This document shows positions 51,643 through 60,040 of a stretch of 64,000 bases of DNA, one piece after another. A program made the translations under genes and the position numbers. Position 1 is the first letter of the stretch. Every line of letters begins with the position of its first letter. Below the pieces are notes generated by a model. It did not search any database, had not been told where the DNA came from, and saw nothing but the letters and a program-made list of their open reading frames with translations. This stretch comes from JALTDM01 sp964421355 (lineage in GTDB: Bacteria > Bacteroidota > Bacteroidia > Bacteroidales > JALTDM01): NCBI GenBank assembly GCA_964421355.1, contig CAYQWX010000003.1, forward strand, positions 1-64,000, given 5' to 3'.

Positions 51643-54516
51643 TCAACTGTTTTCAGCTTTTTTTATAAGTTCATTACCTTTACTTTTTGCCTCATCCACT
51701 ACTTGTTTAGCACGTTTATTAGCTTCTTGTTCTAATTTATCAGCTTTGGAATTAGCTTCCTGTTCTACTTTTTTAGCTTTTTTGTCAGCTTCTTGTTGAA
51801 GTTTTTGAGCAGAAATTTCTGCTGCCTTTTTGGCTATTGGATTTTTAGCCTTTTTTACTAGTTCGTCACCCTTGCGTTTTGCTTCGTCTCTTATTTGTTT
51901 AGCCGCATTTTTACCACCTTCACGTATTTGTTGGGCTTTCTTGTGAGCTTCATTTTTTATTTGTTGTGCTTTTCTATTAGCTTCCGCTAACAATTTGGCT
52001 GCTTGCTCCTTTGCTTTTTGTATTGCTTCTTGTTTCTTTTTGTTCAATTCTTCTTTTACTTTATCTTTTACTTGCTGCTGTATGCTTTCCTGATTATCTC
52101 CCTGTCCACCCAACAATGCTTTATATTTAGGTTTATCCAATGTGCCTTGAATAAGAGTTTTTACTTTTATAGTATTTCCGATATTTGCATTTATTCCTTG
52201 TTTTGACAATTGGGACGCAAGTTTATTCATCACTGACACAGCTGCCGAACCAAGAGCGTTTTTAGGCATATCCCATTCAATAGTGTAATTTAATTTACCA
52301 TCTACATACTGTTCTCCTGATGCGTGGGCTTTTATGTTTCCCACGCTAAAATCAAAAGGGTCAAAACTGATTTTTCCATTTTCTATTTTTATTGTGAGAT
52401 TAGTATTTTGTGTTTTTATTTCTTTAAATTTATCCGTCTTGAAAAATGAATTCATAAATTTGAATAGTCCATTTTCTTTTAATACAAAGTTTTTAGTTTG
52501 AATATTACCAAGTCCGTTCATGGTTTCCATTTTGGGACTCATATCTTGCAACAAACCTGTTTCTATTTCCATCTTACCATAAATCTGTCCTGAAGCATTT
52601 TTCAATAATGGTGCCACTTTTTGCAAAGTTTCTATTGAGGAATATGTTTTATTTAAATCTAATTTATTTATTTTTAAAGAGTATTTTACGAAAGGATTAG
52701 ACATATCCATTGTGCTATATTTTCCCGTCATTACAATATTGCCACCAAATATATCCATAGATAAATTTTGTAATGTTGCTTCTCCGTTTTTTATTATTAT
52801 TTTTCCTTTTAGGTTTTCTATCTTGTATTTGTCGTAATATAGTTTTTTGATGTCTGAATTTAATGTAAAATCGATATTTTTTGGTACTTCTATTATTTCC
52901 AGTGCAGAAGTATCTGTTTGTTGTTGTGTTGTTGTATCTTCCGTTGTTTCTTCTCCAGTAAGCCACATATTAGCATCTATCAAATTAGAAGAAAGATTGA
53001 AAGTTCCTTTGAGCAAACTATCTTTGAAATAATACTGTAGCACATTGAATATTTGACCATTAGCTGATATATCCGAGTTTCCTGCTTTTGCATAAAAATC
53101 TTTAAGCAACATTGCCTTTGGTGAAAATTCAAATAACATATTTTTTATTTCCATTGGCACAGGCTCATCCGAAGATTTATAAATCATATTGGTAATTTTC
53201 AAAGAACCCTCTGCATAAAAGTTATCATATTGTTCATTTTCTATAGAAGACATTTTTCCTTTCATAGAAACATCGGCATCTATTATTCCCGATAAGTCGG
53301 TACTATCAAGTGGAATTGCTTTTTTCAATGAAGTAAGGTCTAAATGTGTCTTTAAGAATGCATCTATATACGGATCTACCATTACATTGGAAGTAACAAG
53401 GCGTGCATCTACAGGATTACCTGCAATTTCAAGGTGGAACTTGGAAAGATTTACTATTGTTTTATTTAAGTCGATACTATCCTTGTTATGTATATTTAAT
53501 GCCAAATTTATGTTCTTTATATCCTCTGGTAAATCAGGATACTTGATATACCCGTTGTTCACATTCAAATCCATATCATATGCAGGCATTAAACTATCAT
53601 TGTATGTTCCGTTTAATTCCATATCAAAATCAAAATTCCCTTTTACCGTAACATTTTCGTATCCTGACATATAAATGCTTGGCACAAGAGACATCAATTT
53701 TTTGAAATTTCCTTTTGAAGTTATCTTTAAATTCATCAATATGTCATCTGTAGGCATCGCTATATATCCGTTCATTGTAACAGGTAAGTCGTTTATTAAA
53801 AGTTTGTTGTCTTCAAACACATATTTACTACTATCCAAATCGGCAGATATTTTTGCCGTAAAATCAGCTTTTGCCTTTTTGAGATAATCAACACCTTCGT
53901 AATTAAATGTAAGTGAAGCTACTTTCATTGCCATATTCATAATAGCATTTGATGAAGAAAAATCCCCTGTTAAATCAAAAGATAATCCTTTGATTTGGCT
54001 GCTCATATCGCCTTCGTAATCAAAATATGATATATCAGCATCTGTTATGTTTAATTTTTGCAAGTGCATTACCATAGAAGCACCACTTGTGGTATCCGTA
54101 TCATCTTCAGTAGCAGTAGTATCTTCCTTAGCAATATCCCAATTAGCCTTACCATTTTTTAATACAATGGCTTTGATTACAGGGTGTTCTACAGAAATCG
54201 AATTAATTTGTATTTTGTCTCCTAATACACTCGTCAAATCTATATCCAATGCAAGCTTGTCAAAACTTGCAAGTGTATCGTTTTTGAAAGTATCTACTCC
54301 TACCACAGATAAATCTTTTATATAAAATGTTAGGTCGGGAAAGCTGTGAAAAATGGTAAGATCAAATTTACCAAAGTTTACTTTTGCATTTACATTTTTA
54401 TTTATCTCTTCTTTGGCAATTTTTACTATTTTACCTTTGAATATAAATGGTATGGATATTATTACCAAAAGGAATAATATAAAAACAATTACTATCCATT
54501 TAATTATTTTTTTCAT
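51643..54516 (-). CDS. AsmA-family protein with an added 11-residue-repeat tail
   Basis: A 957-residue envelope protein. An N-terminal membrane helix (residues about 5-27) is followed by the AsmA N-terminal block VNAKVNFGKFDLTIFHSFPD, a long beta-rich bridge-like body, and an AsmA C-terminal block (residues about 640-820, KLDLNKTYSSIETLQKVAP, then LPKNALG-like MPKNALGSAAV and GTLDKPKYKALLG). AsmA-like proteins are lipid-transfer bridges across the periplasm in other bacteria. Residues 826-957 are an unusual tail of hendecads (EANRKAQQIKN, EAHKKAQQIRE, EADKKAKKVEQ, EANSKADKLEQ). It is the first gene of a unit with the chimera and ChaN genes, spaced by 13 and 12 bp. A -7 element lies 27 bp upstream. 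Confidence 0.88.
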   Translation of the reverse strand: MKKIIKWIVIVFILFLLVIISIPFIFKGKIVKIAKEEINKNVNAKVNFGKFDLTIFHSFPDLTFYIKDLSVVGVDTFKNDTLASFDKLALDIDLTSVLGDKIQINSISVEHPVIKAIVLKNGKANWDIAKEDTTATEDDTDTTSGASMVMHLQKLNITDADISYFDYEGDMSSQIKGLSFDLTGDFSSSNAIMNMAMKVASLTFNYEGVDYLKKAKADFTAKISADLDSSKYVFEDNKLLINDLPVTMNGYIAMPTDDILMNLKITSKGNFKKLMSLVPSIYMSGYENVTVKGNFDFDMELNGTYNDSLMPAYDMDLNVNNGYIKYPDLPEDIKNINLALNIHNKDSIDLNKTIVNLSKFHLEIAGNPVDARLVTSNVMVDPYIDAFLKTHLDLTSLKKAIPLDSTDLSGIIDADVSMKGKMSSIENEQYDNFYAEGSLKITNMIYKSSDEPVPMEIKNMLFEFSPKAMLLKDFYAKAGNSDISANGQIFNVLQYYFKDSLLKGTFNLSSNLIDANMWLTGEETTEDTTTQQQTDTSALEIIEVPKNIDFTLNSDIKKLYYDKYKIENLKGKIIIKNGEATLQNLSMDIFGGNIVMTGKYSTMDMSNPFVKYSLKINKLDLNKTYSSIETLQKVAPLLKNASGQIYGKMEIETGLLQDMSPKMETMNGLGNIQTKNFVLKENGLFKFMNSFFKTDKFKEIKTQNTNLTIKIENGKISFDPFDFSVGNIKAHASGEQYVDGKLNYTIEWDMPKNALGSAAVSVMNKLASQLSKQGINANIGNTIKVKTLIQGTLDKPKYKALLGGQGDNQESIQQQVKDKVKEELNKKKQEAIQKAKEQAAKLLAEANRKAQQIKNEAHKKAQQIREGGKNAAKQIRDEAKRKGDELVKKAKNPIAKKAAEISAQKLQQEADKKAKKVEQEANSKADKLEQEANKRAKQVVDEAKSKGNELIKKAENS
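51646..52041 (-). repeat. Helical-tail repeat, copy in the AsmA gene
   Basis: The 3' 396 coding bases of the AsmA gene. It encodes five hendecads, a 20-residue linker (KAKNPIAKKAAEISAQKLQQ) and four more hendecads. The two blocks end alike (EAKRKGDELVKKAKNP and EAKSKGNELIKKAENS), which points to an older internal duplication. It is the probable source of the copy at 51054-51449. Confidence 0.85.
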
Positions 54517-54543
54517 AGTTATACAGTTTTCATTTTATACACA

Positions 54544-54551
54544 CAAAAATA
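54544..54551 (-). promoter_or_regulatory. -7 promoter element of the AsmA-chimera-ChaN unit
   Basis: TATTTTTG on the minus strand (CAAAAATA on plus), 27 bp before the AsmA start and in the 67-bp gap after the EnvC-like gene. Confidence 0.5.
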
Positions 54552-54583
54552 AGAAATAAGTTTAATATTTTCAACATATTTAT

Positions 54584-55849
54584 TTAATGGGCTAACCATA
54601 ATTCTGGATTAACTTTCTTTAGTCCGTCCCATATCTGCAATTCTATTTCTGTTTTTTGCTTTTCATCGTCGGTATATACTTCGCCTATTGTTTGTTTTGT
54701 TTTCACTTTGTCTCCTTCTTTTACAAAGACTTTTGCAAGATTACCATAAACAGAATAATAATTCCCGTGTTTAATCAACACTATTTTGTGCTTACCAGGT
54801 ACTTCAAATATTTTCCGCACTTCCCCATCAAATATTGCTCTTGCTTTAGCTCCATGTACTGTAGATATATATATTCCGTTATTATTTACCTTTATACCTT
54901 TTAATACAGCATGTTCGTGAGTTCCAAATCTACCTGTAATTATACCTTTTGCCACAGGCCAAGGTAATTTCCCCTTGTTTTGTTCAAATTTGCCAGAAAT
55001 AATTTTTTCTTCTGGAGTTAGATAATATGTCGGAGATTTTTTACCTGTACTTGTTTTGCCTCTATTTTTAGATTTTGCATTTCTCTTTGCAGCTTCGCGT
55101 CTTGCCCTTTCTCTGGCTTTTCTTGCCTCTTCCTCAATAAGTTGTGCAACTCTATGTTTTAGTTGTTCGGCAGCTTTTTGTTGTTTTTTAAGTTTTGCAA
55201 GCAAGTCTTTCTCTTTTTGTTGCAAATGTTCTATTGTTTGTTTCTTTTCTTTTTTACTTTGGACAAGTCCTTGTTGTTCTGTTTCAAGTTTTTTCAAAAC
55301 ATTTTGGCGTTGGGTACGTTTTTGTTCAAGTTCCAAAGACCTTTGTTCCAATTCTTTTTTTATTGCTTGTATTGCTTCTACTTGTTTTTTTCTATAATCG
55401 GATATTTGTTGCAAATATTTAACCCGCATAAAAGCTTGATTAAATGAATTTGCCGCAAGCACATACATTATTTGCTCATAGGGAGATGAGTTTTTCCAAG
55501 CAAAATAAATTAATCTGGCATATTGTTCTCTTATGGTTTTTAGATCTTCTTCCAAAGAGTTTATAATCCATTCATTTTCAGAAATTTTATTATCAATCTG
55601 AGTTAATTCTTTTTTTAGTTCTTCAATTAATTCTTGACGAAGTTCTATCTGTCTATTTATAAGTACTAATTTATTGTATGTTTGTTTTTTTTGTTGTTTT
55701 GTTTGAGATAATAGTTTTTTAGTAAGTTTAAGTTCTCTTTCATATTTTTTTATTCTTCTTTCAAGTGTTTTACGACTTTGCGAGAAAGATGGTAAACTTA
55801 AAATTATTATGAATGTAAATATTATGTAAAACTTTTTATGCAACAACAT
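54584..55849 (-). CDS. envC: EnvC-like murein hydrolase activator (degenerate LytM)
   Basis: A 421-residue periplasmic protein. A signal peptide ends near PSFSQ. Residues about 22-250 are a long coiled coil (for example LEQKRTQRQNVLKKLETEQQ), then a basic linker, then a LytM/M23 domain (about 295-421) starting WPVAKGIITGRFGTHEHAV. The metal ligands are mostly gone: the usual G-I-D-I is GIKV or GIYI, and the H-x-H of Y-x-H-L is replaced by YSVYGNLAK. This is the EnvC pattern: a non-enzymatic activator of amidases at the division site. It abuts the upstream DUF4292 gene and probably shares its transcript. Confidence 0.92.
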   Translation of the reverse strand: MLLHKKFYIIFTFIIILSLPSFSQSRKTLERRIKKYERELKLTKKLLSQTKQQKKQTYNKLVLINRQIELRQELIEELKKELTQIDNKISENEWIINSLEEDLKTIREQYARLIYFAWKNSSPYEQIMYVLAANSFNQAFMRVKYLQQISDYRKKQVEAIQAIKKELEQRSLELEQKRTQRQNVLKKLETEQQGLVQSKKEKKQTIEHLQQKEKDLLAKLKKQQKAAEQLKHRVAQLIEEEARKARERARREAAKRNAKSKNRGKTSTGKKSPTYYLTPEEKIISGKFEQNKGKLPWPVAKGIITGRFGTHEHAVLKGIKVNNNGIYISTVHGAKARAIFDGEVRKIFEVPGKHKIVLIKHGNYYSVYGNLAKVFVKEGDKVKTKQTIGEVYTDDEKQKTEIELQIWDGLKKVNPELWLAH

Positions 55850-56713
55850 TTACTTTGGAATTTTAAATTTTAATTTTAATCTATCTTTTTTCACTACTTT
55901 ATAATATTTTATGTCAAAGTTATATGAATTGTTTTTATTATTTAGAATAATTTTCATTTTTTTAACAAAAGGTTTATTCCCCAAAGTATTACCATAGTTT
56001 ATATAAAAAACATCAAGTTTATAGTTATTTACAAAATCTTCTATAATAGATCTATCCAAAAAATAAGTATTTGCATTTACATAAAACTTCTGTCCTATCA
56101 GAGATTGTCGTAATCGTACGGATATCTTTTTACCTTTTTTATTTTTTTTATAATACCTCTTTATTTTATTATTTTTAACAGAATAAAATATCACATCAGC
56201 AGAATCTTTTTTACGCTTAAAATCCTTAAATTTTTTAAATGAAAATACGGTATCGTCATAAATGAAAGGGCGAGCAAATAATAATGCTTCAATATTGCTG
56301 TATGTCAAATTTAGGGCATATTTATCACTTATCCACTTATAAGTTTTTTTATAAAAATTATGATTTAATTCATCTATTAAATATATGGTATCTTTAGTAA
56401 GTTTCAATTTTGCCACAGGAATACCTGTGCTATGGTATAATGAAATAATCATCATAGAATCTTTAACCACTCTAAATATACCCCTAAGCGAATGAGTAGT
56501 ATTATTTTCTTTAAACTTTATTTTGGCTTTAGCAAGCAAATAGTGATAATCAGGATAAATTGAGTTAAAAGTCTTAACAAATTTTTTATGAGTTATTCTT
56601 TTTGTGTGTCTTTGTGTTTGAGGCTCAGTTACAACATCTGTTTTTAATACCGAGCAAGCACTTGACATTAATATTATTGTTAATGAAATTATATAAACTA
56701 TTCTTCTTTTCAC
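55850..56713 (-). CDS. DUF4292 lipoprotein (LolA/LolB-like fold)
   Basis: A 287-residue lipoprotein with lipobox SSAC (Cys near residue 20). The body reads as a half-open beta-barrel of LolA/LolB type (HYLLAKAKIKFKENNTTHSL, FRVVKDSMMIISLYHSTGI, AKLKLTKDTIYLIDELNHNF), matching DUF4292 as I remember it. It may carry lipids or lipoproteins, which is inference from fold likeness. It overlaps the TPR gene by 4 bp upstream and abuts envC downstream, an order conserved in Bacteroidota. The protein is very Lys- and Phe-rich. Confidence 0.85.
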   Translation of the reverse strand: MKRRIVYIISLTIILMSSACSVLKTDVVTEPQTQRHTKRITHKKFVKTFNSIYPDYHYLLAKAKIKFKENNTTHSLRGIFRVVKDSMMIISLYHSTGIPVAKLKLTKDTIYLIDELNHNFYKKTYKWISDKYALNLTYSNIEALLFARPFIYDDTVFSFKKFKDFKRKKDSADVIFYSVKNNKIKRYYKKNKKGKKISVRLRQSLIGQKFYVNANTYFLDRSIIEDFVNNYKLDVFYINYGNTLGNKPFVKKMKIILNNKNNSYNFDIKYYKVVKKDRLKLKFKIPK

Positions 56714-58455
56714 TCTTCTATTATTTTTTTATTCTCAATCTTCTGCAATAAAACCTGCCTCCTTTTACCTGTCTTGCTATATGCTTCTTTCCAGTATTTT
56801 ACCGCCGTAGTAACATCTCCATTCTTAAAAAATATATCTCCTGCATGTTCTAATATGGTTGGATTTTTATCTCCTCCGTTTTTTAATGATTTAACTATAT
56901 ACTTTTGAGCTTTTTGGTATTCTTTTTTCTTATATAAGACCCAAGCATAGGTATCTAAATAGTTAGGATCGGTGGGAAAATATTTCAGGACTATTTGCAT
57001 TAAAGTGTCTGCTTTATCTAAATTTCTATTTTCCAAAGCAAGGAAAAAAGCATAATTATTCATTGCTCCTACATCATTTGGATAAATATCCAATAATTTA
57101 TCGTAATAAGCAAATGAAGAGTCCGGCTCATGATTTCTATAATAACTCTCTGCAAGAAAAAAATAATAACTTCTAAGCAAATTGCTATCAGGCAATAATT
57201 TCAATCCTTTCTTAAAATAATAAATGGCACTATCATACTTAGTTTCTCTATAAAAACCTAATCCTCCATATAAATAGAATTGTGAAACAAATGGGAATAA
57301 GTCCATTGCCTCACGAGCATGTACAATAAGGGAATCATTTTGATTGTAATTATTATCAATAAACATAAGCTGTTGCCATACAAGATAATTGGATTTATCT
57401 TTATGTCTTATTTTATTTAGATATTCTTTTGCTTTTTTATAATCTTTCACTTGTGAATAAAAATCAGCTGCTAATCCCCAAGACACAACATCACCATTAT
57501 ACTCTTTCGTTAAAATATTTACCAAAGGTTCTATCTTTTTAAAGTTTATACTATCCTTTCCATAATACTTCATGTAATTATATGCTATCTCTACTTTTTT
57601 ACTTTTATCCAGTTCGGGAGATTCAAATGCTTTTGCCAATGCCCAAAAAGCACTATCTGTTTTTCCTACAGATTGATAATATTCTGCAAGAGACACATAT
57701 ATTTTACCATTAGTAGGTTCTATTGATATTATCTTTTTCAAAGTATTATATGCTTTATCTAATTTATTTTCAGACATATAAAGTTGTGAAAGCAAAGAGT
57801 AATACTTTGTTTCATCAGGATTTTCTTTTATAAGTTTTATTACTTCGTCTTCCGCTTTATCATACTTTTTAAGCTGCGTATACAACTGTGCTTTTTCCAA
57901 TACAATATCATCTATTATTCCTGATTGTTTTTCTATCTCATCATACAATTTTATAGCATCTTGTAATTTCCCTTCAGATTCATAAATATTAGCCAATTCA
58001 AGCTTCAAACTTGTTTGAGTATTATCTTTTGCAAGTAATTCTTTTATCACCTTTTTTGCTTTATCAAGTTTTTTAGTTTCCTTATATATAGCCACTAAAA
58101 ATGTTCCATACCACTTATTATCCTTATTCATTTGGTAAGCCTTCTCAACATACTTTTCGGCATCTGAGAGTTGTCCGTTAAGATAAGCAACTTGCCCTAA
58201 TTCATAATAAACAGAAGGAATGGAGTTATTTAAAGTCAAACATTTTTTAAAATATGATGCAGCCTCTAATGTTTTTCCAAGAAGTTTGTTTTTCACTCCT
58301 TCGTAATAATAATATTTAAATTTTGTATCTTTTTTATCATCCTTGGTAGGTTTTTGGACTTTTATCATAGTCCTACAAGAAAACATTATAAATAGTAAGA
58401 AAAAAGTAACTATAAATAATAAAAGTTTAACAACCTGTCTTATAATCTTTTTCAT
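56710..58455 (-). CDS. TPR-repeat lipoprotein
   Basis: A 581-residue protein with a lipoprotein signal (FLLFIMFSCRTM, Cys near residue 27) and about 13-15 tetratricopeptide repeats through the whole length, for example AASYFKKCLTLNNSIPSVYY, ELGQVAYLNGQLSDAEKYVE and DTYAWVLYKKKEYQKAQKYI. TPR solenoids act as protein-binding scaffolds. It is the first gene of a unit with DUF4292 and envC, so a role in envelope assembly or division is likely but not proven. A -7 element lies 25 bp upstream. Confidence 0.9.
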   Translation of the reverse strand: MKKIIRQVVKLLLFIVTFFLLFIMFSCRTMIKVQKPTKDDKKDTKFKYYYYEGVKNKLLGKTLEAASYFKKCLTLNNSIPSVYYELGQVAYLNGQLSDAEKYVEKAYQMNKDNKWYGTFLVAIYKETKKLDKAKKVIKELLAKDNTQTSLKLELANIYESEGKLQDAIKLYDEIEKQSGIIDDIVLEKAQLYTQLKKYDKAEDEVIKLIKENPDETKYYSLLSQLYMSENKLDKAYNTLKKIISIEPTNGKIYVSLAEYYQSVGKTDSAFWALAKAFESPELDKSKKVEIAYNYMKYYGKDSINFKKIEPLVNILTKEYNGDVVSWGLAADFYSQVKDYKKAKEYLNKIRHKDKSNYLVWQQLMFIDNNYNQNDSLIVHAREAMDLFPFVSQFYLYGGLGFYRETKYDSAIYYFKKGLKLLPDSNLLRSYYFFLAESYYRNHEPDSSFAYYDKLLDIYPNDVGAMNNYAFFLALENRNLDKADTLMQIVLKYFPTDPNYLDTYAWVLYKKKEYQKAQKYIVKSLKNGGDKNPTILEHAGDIFFKNGDVTTAVKYWKEAYSKTGKRRQVLLQKIENKKIIEE

Positions 58456-58479
58456 TTTACTCCAAAATCAACGAAGTTG

Positions 58480-58487
58480 CAAAGATA
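58480..58487 (-). promoter_or_regulatory. -7 promoter element of the TPR-DUF4292-envC unit
   Basis: TATCTTTG on the minus strand (CAAAGATA on plus), 24 bp before the start at 58455. Confidence 0.55.
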
Positions 58488-58570
58488 ATAAAAAGATAAA
58501 GGGAAGTATAAAGTGTATGATTTTTTATATTAAACTTGCAGTTTGTAAAAATAAATAAAAACACAATCTT

Positions 58571-59836
58571 ATGAAAAATAAAATTGCAATTTTTACAAGC
58601 CTTATTGTATTGACAATAAACGGTTTCTCTCAAGTAAATGCCGAAAATACAAATCGAAAAAATGCATTAAATGTATTTATGGACTGTGGGTTTTGCGACA
58701 TGGATTATGTACGCAGAGAAGTTAAATTTGTTAATTATGTAAGAGATAGAAAAGAAGCCGATGTGGTGATATTAGGCACTTCACAAGAAACAGGAAGCAA
58801 AGGTGATGAATATATTCTTACATTTTTGGGTTATAAAAAATACAAAGGAATAAATGATACTCTAAAATATGATGCTCCCCCGTCATCTACCACAGAGGAA
58901 CACAGAAAAGCCATTCTTAAAATATTCAAACTTGGACTAATAAGATATGTATCACACACCCCGTATATAAGTTATTTGGAAATCAACTCTTCATTGAAAA
59001 AAACAGAAAATGACTCTACAAAAGTTAAAGAAACTGAAGCCGTTGATAAATGGAATAACTGGGTATTTAGAATAGGAACTGATGCTTGGTTAAACGGAGA
59101 ATCAACATCACAAAGCACATATATGTCAAACACTATATCGGCACAAAGAGTTACAGAAAAATGGAAATATGATTTCAAAATAAGAAATAGTTATAATCAA
59201 TCAAATTACAATTATCAAAATTTTAAGTATATAAAAATAGTTAGAAATTATGGATTTTCTGGTAGTGTAATAAAAAGTGCTGGAGAACATTGGGCAATAG
59301 GATTATTTAATGGAGAATCAACAAATACTTATAATAACTATAAATTTTTATATAATTTACGTCCGGCAATTGAATACAATGTATTTAAATATTCAGAATC
59401 TGCACACAAAGAACTACGCATAAGTTACGGAATATCTCACATATATGCTCAATATATAGATACTACTATTTTTAACAAAACACAAGAAAATCTGTTTAAA
59501 CATTCATTATCTGTAGATTTTCAAATAACACAACCATGGGGTAGCATATCCACTTCATTTTGGGCTTCTGACTACCTGCATGATTATCAGCTGTATAATA
59601 CTGGAGTATGGGCATATATAAATTGGAGAATAGTAAAAGGATTATCATTTTACACAAATTTTTCAGCATCAATAGTACACGACCAAATCTATTTACCTAA
59701 AGAGGAGGCTTCTATAGAAGATCTTCTTGTAAGGAGTAGGAGTATGCCAACTACATACAATTACTATATGTCTATAGGGCTATCTTATACATTTGGCTCC
59801 ATATACAATAACATAGTAAATCCCCGATTTGATTAA
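58571..59836 (+). CDS. Exported protein with a small N-terminal domain and a beta-barrel C-terminus, function unknown
   Basis: A 421-residue protein with a signal peptide ending near INGFSQ. Residues about 30-145 form a compact domain with LNVFMDCGFCDMDYVRREV, FVNYVRDRKEADVVILGTSQ and RKAILKIFKLGLIRYVSHTP; the C-x-x-C-D-M pair is striking. Residues about 160-421 alternate in the manner of an outer-membrane barrel (TEKWKYDFKIRNSY, FKHSLSVDFQITQPWGSIST) and end SYTFGSIYNNIVNPRFD. I recall this architecture from other Bacteroidota but no name for it. It is a single gene on the plus strand between two leftward units. It could be an outer-membrane sensor or porin; this is a guess. Confidence 0.65.
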   Translation: MKNKIAIFTSLIVLTINGFSQVNAENTNRKNALNVFMDCGFCDMDYVRREVKFVNYVRDRKEADVVILGTSQETGSKGDEYILTFLGYKKYKGINDTLKYDAPPSSTTEEHRKAILKIFKLGLIRYVSHTPYISYLEINSSLKKTENDSTKVKETEAVDKWNNWVFRIGTDAWLNGESTSQSTYMSNTISAQRVTEKWKYDFKIRNSYNQSNYNYQNFKYIKIVRNYGFSGSVIKSAGEHWAIGLFNGESTNTYNNYKFLYNLRPAIEYNVFKYSESAHKELRISYGISHIYAQYIDTTIFNKTQENLFKHSLSVDFQITQPWGSISTSFWASDYLHDYQLYNTGVWAYINWRIVKGLSFYTNFSASIVHDQIYLPKEEASIEDLLVRSRSMPTTYNYYMSIGLSYTFGSIYNNIVNPRFD

Positions 59837-59954
59837 GAAATGACATCGCAACCTAATTAACAGTAAGTAAAGGGAGGTTGTTATCTGCTTTAGCAAACGC
59901 AATAATAAGGTTCGGTACTAGTTTGTTATTATAGGTAGTATCCCCGAAATAAAT

Positions 59955-60002
59955 ATGAAAATAACTAAATCATTTGTAATAAGTGTGGTTTTTTTATCTT
60001 AA
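59955..60002 (+). pseudogene. Possible remnant of a lipoprotein gene (signal peptide then frameshift)
   Basis: A 15-codon frame MKITKSFVISVVFLS then stop. It looks like the start of a signal peptide. Removing one T from the 7-T run at 59989-59995 would give VISVVFYLKNCSEYIDSQK, a convincing lipoprotein signal with a Cys, running on to a stop at about 60079 inside the antisense of the DUF3109 gene. The rest of the original gene is absent. It may be decay, or a sequencing slip with a truncated gene. Confidence 0.35.
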
Positions 60003-60040
60003 AAATTGTTCCGAATATATTGATTCCCAAAAATTAAAAT

